Shown one piece after another: positions 1 to 11,809 of a stretch of DNA of 64,000 nucleotides. The translations under genes were made by a program, and so were the position numbers. Position 1 is the first letter of the stretch, and the number at the start of each line of letters is the position of its first letter. This stretch comes from Poa pratensis (lineage: Eukaryota; Streptophyta; Magnoliopsida; Poales; Poaceae): NCBI GenBank assembly GCA_947311845.1, contig CAMZMU010000049.1, positions 6,781,597-6,845,596 on the forward strand, read 5' to 3'. Under the pieces are notes generated by a model. That model was not told the DNA's origin. It saw nothing but the letters and a program-made list of their open reading frames with translations, and ran no database searches.

Positions 1-831
1 AATATTTGCACCTGTGTCAATCCACCAATCGTTAGACTGACAAACAAAAAATACAGTAAACAAATTACCATACCTAGATGCATCATTCTCATTGTTGCTC
101 ACAATCATGTTGACGGACTTGGAGTCCTGTCCTGATTTCTTGAACTTCTTTGGGCACTTGGGAGCCCAATGTTCCTCAGAACCACATGTGAAGCAGACTC
201 CTTTCTTCTTATCCTTGTTGAAGGGCTTCTTACCCTTCTTCTTGAAGTCGGTATTCAGTTGGACACCAGGTTTCCCCTTGGGCTTGTGAAAGTTGGAGTT
301 TTTTTGTACAAAATTGGCGACAGATGTTCCCTCGTTCCCTTTTCCGTGCGAGTCCTTTTCTCTCGAATTCTGCTCGACACTCAGATGGCCGATGACATCC
401 TCAACTGAGAATTCACGCCCCTGGTGTTTCAGAGTAGTAGCAAAGTTTCTCCAGAAATTAGGCAGCTTAGCGATTATGCATCCCGCGACAAATTTGTCCG
501 GTAGCACACACTTGAGAAGCTCAATCTCCTTAGCGATGCACTGTATCTCATGAGCTTGTTCCAATACAGAACGGTTTTCAACCATCTTGTAATCGTGGAA
601 CTGCTCTATAGTGTACATGTCGCTTCCAGCATCGGTTGCGCCGAATTTAGATTCGAGCACCTCCCACAAGTCTTTGGCAACCCGCACATGTAAATATGTA
701 TCAACCAACTTATCTCCGATCACGCTCAGAACGGCTCCAACAAAGACGACGGTAGCATCCCTGAATGCCTTCTCCTGTTCAGGAGCAATCGTTCCAGTGG
801 GAGTTACACCGGCGACCCAGAACACGTTCAT
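1..831 (-). pseudogene. Ty1/copia gag to start of protease (broken)
   Basis: The minus strand stays open from an ATG at 831 to the window edge and reads as a copia gag. It begins MNVFWVAGVTPTG, continues through a UBN2-like gag core, and reaches a CCHC zinc knuckle near 140-215 (CFTCGSEEHWAPKC). It ends at WWIDTGA, the start of the aspartic protease active site, so the rest of pol lies off the left edge. Upstream of 831 the normal gag continuation is visible but damaged: two positions that are Trp in the family read as TAG and TGA (near 840-865), and the frame shifts near 885-890. The element is therefore not intact. Naming it copia gag is secure; I cannot name the family. Confidence 0.85.
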
Positions 832-1860
832 CGCCGTGAGTCATAAGGTGGTTTTGGTTTGCTAACGCTTAAAGTACGTCCCCGTAAACGGGGCAGGTTT
901 CAGTGCAGCAGCAAAACCCTTGGATCGAAAATTGCCTACAGATATTAGGTTTTTGGATTGTTGTGAATATAAGCAATTTTCTGATTAAATTAATCCAAGT
1001 ACAAATCATAAGCATGACGTAAACAGTGCTAATGGCATACTGAAATTCTATGATATAACCATGTACTAGATAAATAGTAGAAACATCTACACAAATCACT
1101 AGTACAGCGGACAAGGAAATTATCAAGAGAGGGATAAGCATATTATACCCTCCAGTAGGCCAGTTGGCCGTAGCAGCAGCGGAGGCAGCTGCAGCAGCGG
1201 CGTTGGCAGCCTATTGAGAGGCAGCGGCAGTAGCAACAACAGCAATGGCGCCCTCGGTGCTCATGATGATGACGAAGTCGACGCAGACAAAGTTGATGCA
1301 GATGTAGTTGATGTAGACGAACGTAGGCGAGCAATCGCGTAGGAGACGCTCCCCAAAAACCTAATCGCCCCTCTCCCGTACAGGATGTGGAGAGGCGGAA
1401 GGCCAACGGAAACGCACATAATTAAGGGAGAATTAAGAGTCTGGAAACGGACGTACTTAAGGTCACTTAAGACAAAACGTTTCAGCTCACATTCATTTTC
1501 CATTAACGCCATTAAGACAAAACGTTTCCGTTGCCGCTCCACATTTTTCCTACGTGATAAAAAGATAAGATCGACGCGTCGTGACGAGGCGGGCGGCGGA
1601 GGAGGAGGAGCGCGCGTGTGGAGCACCTCCCTTCTCTTCACAACCAACACCTCATACTTGTGGGAGAAGAGCTCACCTTATAAGTTGGTGTACATATCTC
1701 TCAACTAGTCATGTGGGACTAAACTCCCACCACTTGGCATGACAGCATGGGCCTTTAGGATTTTTCAGGAATTATTAGATGGGACCAAAACCCACCCTAA
1801 ATATTTCAGCAACAAGATGTCAATATGAGATTCACCGAGGAAGTACAGCAACAACCTACG
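832..1860 (-). mobile_element. Copia 5' leader and LTR-like region
   Basis: Reading the minus strand, an Ala-rich ORF begins at an ATG near 1264 (MSTEGAIAVVATAAASQ), meets a TAG, then continues Ala-rich to about 1150. An AT-rich stretch at 936-1149 has a GT-like start (GGTATAAT) and a polypyrimidine-poor CTGTAG end, and after it the gag frame resumes. This could be a gag intron, but I infer that only from the border sequences. The segment 1400-1860 holds a TATAAG box near 1676-1683 and the style of sequence found in Triticeae copia LTRs. I could not place exact LTR ends, a primer-binding site or a TSD. Confidence 0.45.
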
Positions 1861-2074
1861 GTAGCAAAGTAAAACATTTATAATTCGAGTTGGCAAGGGC
1901 CCAAAATAGCTGCCCGAAGCTCACCTGCGATCTCAGATCAGTCGATCCGAATTATTTCGGGGTCGCATCAGGTCTTCTCTGGAGATCTATTGCCCAGCTT
2001 GTATCTGTGTGAATACCGTGGACCATGAGTGACAGCCTGACAGGTGTGCGAGTGTGTGTGGCTGAACTCTTTTT

Positions 2075-2905
2075 TTTTTTGAGGAAGGATCTGATTTATA
2101 AAACAGGAAACTCAGTACAAATTACAGCTAGGTCCGAAAGAAACAAAGAAATTACAAAGTAACCCAGAAATTTGCACGGAGCACCCTGAGCCGCCTGGGA
2201 AGATCACAATCGGATCCGCGTCGATCCCCAAGAGCCTAGGTCTCGCCGGAGACGCCGTACCACACGCCGCCGGAAGCAGATCACCACCACACCTTGTAGA
2301 TAGCCGCAGGAGCCGTCCGCCGCCGCGCGACGGAACTGAAGAACGCTGATCGACCACGGCCACAGCGCCCGCTCCCAGCCACCACCCAACTTCCAGCCGC
2401 CCCGCCGACACCCAGGTCCACCACCACCAACACCCAACCACCTCCAGCAGCCGCCCCCCACGCCACCACGGCCGGCCGGAGCAGGACAGCAGAGGAAAGC
2501 ACCAGAACCACCAACCACCAAAACAGGTCACCGAACTCCCCCAGCTCCTCCCCTCGCCGCCACGGCCGGCCAGAGAAGCATAGGCGAAGAGGCGCACCCG
2601 ACGGAACACCTTCACGACCTCCCCGGCATCGAAGACGACGCCGGAACGGGGACAGGAGGGGAAGGACCACACACCCAGCTCCGACGCCATCGCCGCCGTC
2701 CTCGACGACGCCAGGAGGCACGCACACCTAGCTAAGGGACCTATCTACACGCACGGACGGATGCCGGAGCTCCCCCCCACCTCACGGTGCCAGAACGGCG
2801 ACCGGAGGCAGAGGGGAGCGGCGGAATCGCCGGCGAGACCGAGAACCTTCGAGTCGTCTGTCTCTACTGTAGCAGGGGACACGCGGGGAGGGCTACTGGG
2901 ATTTC
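2075..2905 (-). mobile_element. LINE-derived retroposon with 16-bp TSD
   Basis: An 831-bp insert is flanked by perfect 16-bp direct repeats (TGGCTGAACTCTTTTT at 2059-2074 and 2906-2921). It starts with a T run on + and so has a poly(A) tail on -, as target-primed reverse transcription leaves it. The minus strand shows a GC-rich 5' half and an AT-rich 3' UTR-like end. An ORF at 2690-2112 (192 aa, starting MASELGVWSFPSC) is rich in Gly and Trp and shows no endonuclease, RT or RNase H motif. I read it as an internally deleted non-autonomous LINE. A retroposed host transcript is the alternative. Confidence 0.75.
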
Positions 2906-2921
2906 TGGCTGAACTCTTTTT

Positions 2922-4247
2922 AAGACAGGGGCGTTTGTGCAGGCGTGAATTGCTGGAAGAAGCTCATCGATGCGTGCTGGCCCGGCCCGGCCAACGCCCA
3001 ACGCCCAACGCCGCGCCGGTCTGCTGTTAGCCGGCGACGTCCTTCTGCTGTTCTGCATGCATGCACATCGCCCCATCTACTGCTGAATGATCGTAGCTTT
3101 TGTCATAGGTCAAACACTCAAACTTATATCAGTTTAGCAGGAAAAAAATGTTTCAATATCTATACAAGTATACAACATCAAATGTATATGAATAAATCCG
3201 TCGTAACATATGTATATAAATATTGATATGACTATTGACATGTTGTATACTACTCCATGAATAACAGGTAAAGTGAAGTTTAAACCATCGCGGTATCTTG
3301 GAACTATTTTCATATGACAAACTCTAGTTGTGCCATTTCTATCTGAAGTATGTATGGTGTAACGATGCCCGGTCCATCGATGTTTCTGAGATGATGTGCC
3401 ACTGGACGTCTCCGTTGGGTTCTAAGACCGCCGAGGCATGGGGGGAGTGGTACGTGCTAAAAAAGAAAAGTAAAAGAGGGAGTCTGATTTAAACACATAC
3501 TCGGTTAGCATATTATTAAGTCCATAATGCTATGTGTATATGCCGGTCCAATATCTTGTGTTACCGCACTTACGTCCTGAAATACATGGCGTTTAAGTTT
3601 AGTAAAAAAATCAAGACTCTCTATCTTTGAACAAGTATATATACAAAAAAATATGCAGCCTACAATACCAAGTCAATTTCAATAGATCTAAATTTCCATA
3701 ATGTATTTATTCAATATAGATGTTGATATGTGTTTCTATATAATTGGTCAAACTAAGCAAAATTTTAGTTTTGACTAAACTTTTGTTTTTCAGGGTTGCG
3801 TCGAAGGCCGAACAACTCCCATTCTGACCAAGTGACCATATATCATCCCTAACCTCTGAATCCAATGAGATTCCTTCCTCGCCACTGCCGCGTAGACGGC
3901 GGTTTTAACTTAACCACTATGACTGGGTTCTTTATTAGTCTTCAACGGCTCAACGCTTTCACCTCGTTGTTCGTGGATGAAATCGGTTTTTTTAGAAAGA
4001 ATATCCTGAGCCAAAACTACAGAAAAAAAGAATTTATGACAGGGAAGTTCTTTTTCTTTTCTGAGATGTATTTTTCTATAAATAAATTTTATTCTGAGAT
4101 GTATTTAGGAGATGGCAGACAGCACACGCGGCCTCCGTACGCGGTCCGGGCGGGGCAGATCCGTTTGAAATCAGATCCCACCAATAACTCCTCCCAGATC
4201 TTCTTCTCCATTTCGAAATTCCGTAACGGCGAGCAGCTTCTCTCCTG
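2922..4247. other. Intergenic, actin upstream region
   Basis: AT-rich sequence with no convincing coding region. Short ORFs here lack family motifs. The last 150 bases before 4248 become mixed in composition and form the proximal promoter of the actin gene. Confidence 0.5.
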
Positions 4248-4254
4248 TATTTAA
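4248..4254 (+). promoter_or_regulatory. Actin TATA-like box
   Basis: TATTTAA lies about 30 bases upstream of the likely transcript start near 4280. It is followed by a C/T- and GCC-rich leader ending in CTCGCCAAG|GTCAGATC, the usual layout of plant actin 5'UTR exon 1. Confidence 0.6.
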
Positions 4255-4279
4255 CACGCCACGCTCAAGTCCAACGCAC

Positions 4280-5882
4280 CGAACGCAGCAGCAGGACTCG
4301 TCTTCTCCGGCACACCACTCTCTCGCCAGCCAGCCACCGCCGCTTCCTCCTCCTCCCCGCAGACGCCGCCTCGCTCGCTCGCCAAGGTCAGATCCCTCTC
4401 ACTCTCCCTCCTCTCTCTTACGCTTTTCCGCCGCCTTGCTGCCCGGGGCAGCGCGGATCTGGCCGCGAGACTTCTGTCGACGCGGGTGGCCACCCGCCCC
4501 GGTGAGTTCGTTCCCGGGGGTTGATCCGTCGACGCGATCGCGGATCCCCGTCGAGCGCGCGACGGGGGTTGTGTGTTGGGGTTTCGTGTCGCCGTACCTG
4601 CGATTTCGTCGGTGGATCTGCTAGCTGCGTCCGTCCGTCGCTGGTTCCAGTTCGTACCCCGTGGGTTCGCCTGATCTAGCGGTCCCCGGCCGGCGACTAG
4701 TCGTTTTGATTGACTGATGACGAGCGCGGAGTCGGATCTGCTCCCGCACGCAGATTTGTGCTCTGCACGATCTGCATTAGCTTAGTGCTCATCACGATTT
4801 GCTTGATCACATAGTGCTGATGATTGGGTTGGGGATTAGGCTTTGATGTAGTGGTCGCGGAAGGACGAAATTGTGTAGTTTTTGGCTGCTTGGAATGGTG
4901 CTGGCATGATGGGATCTGTAATGCTACCATTGTCTAAACTGAGTGGGATCGCTTGATCTATGTTGAAAAAGAAATATACATAACAGAGTCAACCTATTAA
5001 ATAAAATGGGGTTCGGGATCACCTGTCTATATGAGATGACTAGGCTAGGATCTCTTCAATTTTAAACTGAATCCCAGCCAAAATACTCCTGAACTAAAAA
5101 TAACTTGGGCACCTGATTTTAGGTAGGATGGTTTCTCTTGGAACTGTTACGAAACGAAAAGACTAAATGCTAGTAATAATATTTTTTGGATTACTATGCA
5201 CGATGATGCTCGATCTCGGTTTTAGAACGGTTTATGTCTATATCCACTACAAATTAGTACAGACTGCTGGCACAGACTTTACAGATCCATAACTTTGTGT
5301 TTGATGACTAAACATCGATCTATAACTACTACTATACTAGATGTTCAGCGCGACAATAATTGTGATCCAGTACTGCTATAATTTTATTCAGCTTTGGTAG
5401 GCACAGTTGCACATGGGTAGAGCATGTCTGCCCGCAAGGACAGCTTATGACAGCTTATTGTTCTCTTTACTTTTTTAAGCATAAAGGAGGATCCATTAAT
5501 GTGACTCAAGTATTGTGTGCTTTCGTCTTCACAATTGTGAGTCGTTTGGCTAGCCTACCCTTTTTCAAGTAACCTCATTAGGGATGAAAATACCCGCTGT
5601 ACTTAGAACTAGAGCCGAGGTAACATCTGCTAAATACAGTTGTAGTTTTCCCTCTTAATTAGTTACCAGGAACCATTTGCAGATTTTAGTTAGCTATCTG
5701 AAGAATGTTGCTCAGTACATGGGGTAGAGATAAATTCAAAGCTTCTTGGGGGAAAAATGGTTCAATTGGTTCTGTTTTTTGTGATCATCAAAAGTAACTC
5801 TTGTTTTCAAGATATCTAGCAATCAATATGTGATGTAACAAGTAAATGATTGAGATGGTTTCTGATTGTATTGTGCAGATCA
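4280..5882 (+). other. Actin 5'UTR exon and long leader intron
   Basis: The non-coding exon 1 runs from about 4280 to 4386 and ends GCCAAG|GT. The leader intron spans 4387-5878 (1492 bp), starts in a CT-rich stretch and ends TTGTGCAG. Exon 2 adds only ATCA before the ATG. Plant actin genes of the rice Act1 type carry such a leader intron, which boosts expression; the position matches that pattern. The transcript start is an estimate. Confidence 0.75.
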
Positions 5883-7511
<1,629 letters not shown>

Positions 7512-8952
7512 GCCCTCAGAACGTGGCTTCCTCCGCTGTACCCAATCTTTGTGCACTTTCCCATGCTTCAGTGTGTATCCTCCAACTCTGCATCAACTGT
7601 TCTCAGAGTCTCTGCCAAGTATTGGCTGGATGAAACGAAAAGTAGATCCAAGCCCAGGCTCAGTTCGTTTGAGACGTTCCTATGTTACCGCAATGATCCA
7701 ATGCGCTTGTTCGTTCCTATGTCAGATATTAGTCGGTGCGTGTGGAAGGGCTGCTTGTACCAGGGGGCTTCAGCTGCTCTGTGGCCTCAGAACGTTAGCT
7801 TTGTGTATGTATAAATATTTGCTTTGGCTGTATGGTTGTATCCCATGTCTTGTATTAGTATATTGGTGTGGAATCATACTCTTATTAGTCAACTTGATAT
7901 TTATATATTCCCTTTATCGAAAAAAATACTCTTTTTGGAGAACTTGAAAAAAAAATCTCCTCTTGATGTTCAACCACTAGTTGTGGTTAGCGAGGCTGGT
8001 TACCGGTCTATTCTGGTTCTTTATCATACGAGTTTTCCTAGGATAGAAGTGTTCTGCTTCCTGCTATCACACTTCCGTTTGTGTTGATGCTTTGGGCATG
8101 TTCCTTGTTAACGCGCTGAAGAAATGGCCCTGCCGGCTACTCCCATGGATGAAAGGGACAAGAGAGGAGAGGGAATCATCGTGCAAACAAGATTAGGTGG
8201 AAGATCGAAGATCTCTCGGCTGGCAGTGGCCGGCCACCAAACTGTATGAGAGCGTCACCAGCTGCGTATGCCTAGACCAAAGCCAAGAACATCGACTTAA
8301 AAAATGTAAACCTGGACAGCTACCAAGGCAGAGGCAAAACAAAACCAACACCACATGGATCTTCAGCAATTTGACAGGGTTGAGATTCCTGGCAAGGAGA
8401 AAACGGCGTTTTTGCACAAGTCTTCTCACGAGCTGGACTGGCAATAGGGCACAATCATCCCATTTGCGCCTCCACACATAAAATAGATGAACAATACTCC
8501 TAAATCTACATTCATACACAAAAAATGCATGAGCAATTGAGGATGGATACGGCATTCAGCTTAGCTAACTGAACGACGACAGCAGCTTCATGAGAAAAAT
8601 CAGCTTGAAAAGGAAGCAACCAAGAGGCAAACATCAAGATGCCCAACAATCAGGACAAACTAGTGAAAAAATGGGGGCAAACCAAGATGCAGACCCCAAA
8701 GTCCAGGATTAACTAGTGAAAACGGCAGTATATTCCAGAGACATCCAAAACCATGAAACTGCATTAATATGCGATCATAGCTGTTCCTTATTTCGCTTCT
8801 CCACGGGTTTTCCCAATCTCAATGCACCAACCTGACCTCAAACTAACAACGAAACACACAACCATCAAAGTTTACAAGCTAGTACTAGTCGTCGACTGGC
8901 ATGGAAGACAACTAGAAGAACTCCCACCATGTAGAGGCCAAGGCCCCGCTAA
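7512..8952. other. 3' flanks of the convergent actin and ferredoxin genes
   Basis: No further gene is seen here. The actin 3'UTR probably runs to about 7830-7950, where TTGTATTAGT and AATAAA-like stretches lie. The ferredoxin 3'UTR lies on - below 8953. Short ORFs show no known domain. Confidence 0.5.
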
Positions 8953-9414
8953 TTAATACAGGTCGCTCTCCTTGTGGGTGTGGATGACGCAGTCCGACTT
9001 GGGGTACGAGACACAGGTCAGCACGTAGCCTTCCTCCTGCTGCCCGTCATCCAGGAATGACCCGTCCGATTGGTCCACCTCACCGGTCACGATCTTGCCC
9101 GCGCAGGTGGAGCACGCCCCCGCGCGGCACGAGTAGGGCAGCTCCACTCCGGCCGTCTCCGCCGCATCCAGGATGTAGGTGTCGTCGGGCGCCTCGAACT
9201 CATGCACCTGCCCCTCCGGGGTCACCAGCTTCACCTTGTAGCAGGCCATGGCGGAGACGTCCAGCCTCTTGTAAGAGGACTTGAGGCCTGCAACCTGCGG
9301 TGTGCCTCGGCCGAAGAAGCCTACAGACGAGGGGCTCTTGGCCGCTCTTTGCGGGGAATCGGTTCTGGCGTTGCTCAAGAGCAAGCAGGAAGTTGCAAGT
9401 GTGCTGGTCGACAT
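8953..9414 (-). CDS. Plastid [2Fe-2S] ferredoxin, root type
   Basis: A single coding exon gives 153 aa. Residues 1-56 are rich in Ser, Ala and Arg and look like a plastid transit peptide; the mature protein likely starts near ACYKVKLV (residue 57). The four cluster ligands are Cys96, Cys101, Cys104 and Cys134 in the CRAGACSTC...VLTC pattern. The C-terminus [12 protein letters not shown] is that of root-type ferredoxins such as maize FdIII, rather than the leaf type. It should carry electrons between ferredoxin-NADP reductase and enzymes such as nitrite reductase and sulfite reductase in non-green plastids. The start is supported by an intron acceptor just upstream (TTGCAG|GTTTCAAG before ATG). 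Confidence 0.95.
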   Translation of the reverse strand: MSTSTLATSCLLLSNARTDSPQRAAKSPSSVGFFGRGTPQVAGLKSSYKRLDVSAMACYKVKLVTPEGQVHEFEAPDDTYILDAAETAGVELPYSCRAGACSTCAGKIVTGEVDQSDGSFLDDGQQEEGYVLTCVSYPKSDCVIHTHKESDLY

Positions 9415-9422
9415 CTTGAAAC

Positions 9423-10769
9423 CTGCAATTAGAAAATAACTCTGCTGTTAAGAACTTACGATACACACCTGAACCTAAATCTGACTATTTGTTATGGAAA
9501 TGGGCTGCTGATATATGCCAATGGTATCTTTACCAAGAAAGAAAAATGGGGACAAGCCATCCACTCCCTTCATGTTCATGAGAAGGCCATATTTACTTTT
9601 GGAGCAATATGAGAAAGGCAGGCATTGCATCCCTACTTTTCACTCGAAGCTCCAGGGCACACAGGAAAAAAGAAGAAAAACTCTACTGTTAAGATACACA
9701 CCTGACACTAGTTTTGACTCTCTTTTTTTATGAAAATGAGCTGCTGATATATGCCAACAGTAACTTTACCAAGAAAGAAATGGTGAGAAGCCATCCACTC
9801 CCTTCATTAGAAGGCCAAATTTACTTTTGGAGCAATATGAGAAAGGCAGGCATTGCATCCCTACTTTTCACTCGAAGCTCCAGGACACACAGGAAACAAA
9901 AGAAAACATCTACTGTTAATATACGCCTGTTACTAATTCTTAATCTTTTTATGAAAATGGTCTGCTGATATATGCCAATGGTATCTTTACCGAGAAAGAA
10001 AAATGGGGACAAGCCATCCACTCCCTTCATGAGAAGGCCGTATTTACTTTTGGAGCAATATGAGAAAGGCAGGCATTGAGTCCCTGCTCTTCACTCGAAG
10101 CTCCAGGTCACACTCACACAGTACATAACATAAGCGTCCATTTCTTTGCTCAATACAGCAACTAATTTAATGTTGTCGTATGAAATTATAAACTTTAATT
10201 GCATGCATAATTTTTTTAAATCAAAACTCATTCTAGCCAACACTGAAATGTCACATTATTTTCATGATAAACCTTTCCGACCCATACAGCGGATTCGTCG
10301 TCGAATAGGGCAGGCAGCAGACAAACACAAACGTGGACATCTAAACCCAGAAGTCCTAAACCTGCCTCTTCATGTTGATAAGGGAGACCTTGAGCTAGAG
10401 TGGTACTGCAATTTCTACAGTATTAGGGGGAGGCCTAGTGGTGCGGTACAGGCTTCACAGCAAACCAGCTGCTGATCCAGCTATTCCACCTCCTAGAGAT
10501 AGAAAAAAAAGAGATCCCCTGTCCAGTAGTACCAGGGGCGGACCTAACGAGGCGCGTGGGCGGGGATTCGAAATCCGCGGCGAGACGGACAGATGTTCCG
10601 GCGCCCACCGTCACATCTCGGAGCTAGACTGGTCATCGCAGAGATATGCTACAAATCACGAGAGGCGGACTAATCCAGACCACGGTAAGGTAGGGTTCGT
10701 CGCCAGCGAAATAGAACGGAGCGGGAGCGAAAATTAAAGGCAGATCGAGGGTGCTGCTGCAGCTGCTAC
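9423..10769 (-). other. 5'UTR intron of the ferredoxin gene
   Basis: On - the leader exon ends CTTCCTCAG|GTAGCAGC (exon end 10770) and the acceptor ATTGCAG lies at 9423, eight bases before the ATG. This gives a 1347-bp leader intron. It contains the triple tandem repeat described separately and, near 10540, a short CAGGGGCGGACC stretch reminiscent of hAT-type ends. The donor is inferred from consensus only. Confidence 0.6.
9441..10112. repeat. Three tandem copies of a ~200-240 bp unit
   Basis: Copies begin near 9441, 9681 and 9909. Each has the same order: CTGTTAA, a TACACACCTG-like piece, GCTGCTGATATATGCCAA, TTTACCAAGAAAGAAA, CCATCCACTCCCTTCAT, GAGCAATATGAGAAAGGCAG and CACTCGAAGCTCCAGG. The copies differ by scattered substitutions and small indels, so the expansion is not brand new. 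The whole array lies inside the ferredoxin leader intron. Confidence 0.9.
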
Positions 10770-10770
10770 C

Positions 10771-10891
10771 TGAGGAAGACGGACGGAAGGAGCGGCGGCG
10801 GCGTCGGACCTTGCCGGAGGCCTCCTCCACCACCCTACCCTTGCGTCTGTGTGTGTGGGGAGTGGGCGGCGGCGGCGGCCACCTTTTAATA
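10771..10891 (-). promoter_or_regulatory. Ferredoxin promoter TATA box and leader exon
   Basis: On - the sequence TATTAAAA lies at 10891-10884. About 25 bases on begins a CCGCC- and CACACA-rich leader that ends at the splice donor at 10770. Spacing and composition fit a grass housekeeping promoter. The start site is not directly visible. Confidence 0.5.
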
Positions 10892-11585
10892 GGCGGAGCG
10901 GAACGAGAGAGTTTGCTTTGCCCTGGCGCCCGTCGTTTTCCTACTGGGAAAAAATTATGTTGAAAACTGAAAAGGTTCGGCGGAATTGTCGAGTTTGCCC
11001 CTGGGAGAGCCCGTGAACCTGGGTGCTCGGTAGTTTCCAGTTTTGGCCCCGGACGGCCATTCCAGTTGCGCCGCCGGAATGTCCTACAACCGACCTGATG
11101 GCATCTGTTCTGCTCCAGCAATACGTGAGGAGCAGTGCACCCGTCCCCAGTTGACCATCCAAAATATTTCAAAAATTGCGAAAAAATGTTTGGACATTGA
11201 CATAACACGAATATACGTCGTAAGAAAAAATCAAGTCTTAAGTTTGAAACACAACATCAACAGTGAAAATGACAAATTTTTATGAATAGTGACAATGGGC
11301 TAAATTCAAAGCCCAGCTTGCATTTTGGCACTTTTCATAGTCGGTTTTGTCTATTTTGTTTCTTGATGTTCGTTATGAATTTCGATTCGAAATTTTGTGA
11401 TATGTTAGATATGAGTATTATCAATGTCTAAACTTTTTTTTTACGGAATTTTTGAAAACATTTTGGGCGGTCAATCAAAAGTGGGTGCACCGGGTGCACC
11501 AATTCATTAGTATCACATGATACGTTCTCGTGAGGAGCAGTGACCCTCCGTCCTGATTTAGTTTTTGATCATCAAAATTTTAGTA

Positions 11586-11786
11586 CTCTCTCCGTGCCTA
11601 AATACAAGACATTGCTGCCAATTAAATCGTTAGGACGTCTTGTACTCCCTTCGTTCAGATTTAGGTGACTCACTTATATGTATATACGAATGCATCTAAC
11701 ACTAAAATATGTATAGATGCATCCATATCTACATATAGGTGAGTCATCTAAATCATAATGGAAGGAGTATTTAAGGACAAAGGAAG
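11586..11786. mobile_element. Outer Stowaway-like MITE, interrupted
   Basis: The left end is TA|CTCTCTCCGTGCCTAAATAC (TA at 11584-11585). After 11644 it is interrupted by a second MITE. It resumes at 11768 with TATTTAAGGACAAAGGAAG and the closing TA at 11787-11788. The split piece GTCTTGTA/TTTAAGGAC matches the reverse complement of its own left arm. This is a Tc1/mariner-type Stowaway that took a TA-targeted insertion. Confidence 0.75.
11645..11767. mobile_element. Stowaway MITE nested in another Stowaway
   Basis: A 123-bp palindromic element runs from CTCCCTTCGTTCAGATTTAG to CTAAATCATAATGGAAGGAG with TA at both sides (11643-11644 and 11768-11769). Internal arms pair GGTGACTCAC with GTGAGTCATC. 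The TIR and TA target fit Stowaway. Confidence 0.85.
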
Positions 11787-11809
11787 TAGGACTATACAAC
11801 TAACAGGCT

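Noticed and set aside
2204..2727. Overlapping GC-rich minus-strand ORFs as separate genes
   Set aside because: They are frame shadows in the GC-rich part of one retroposon.
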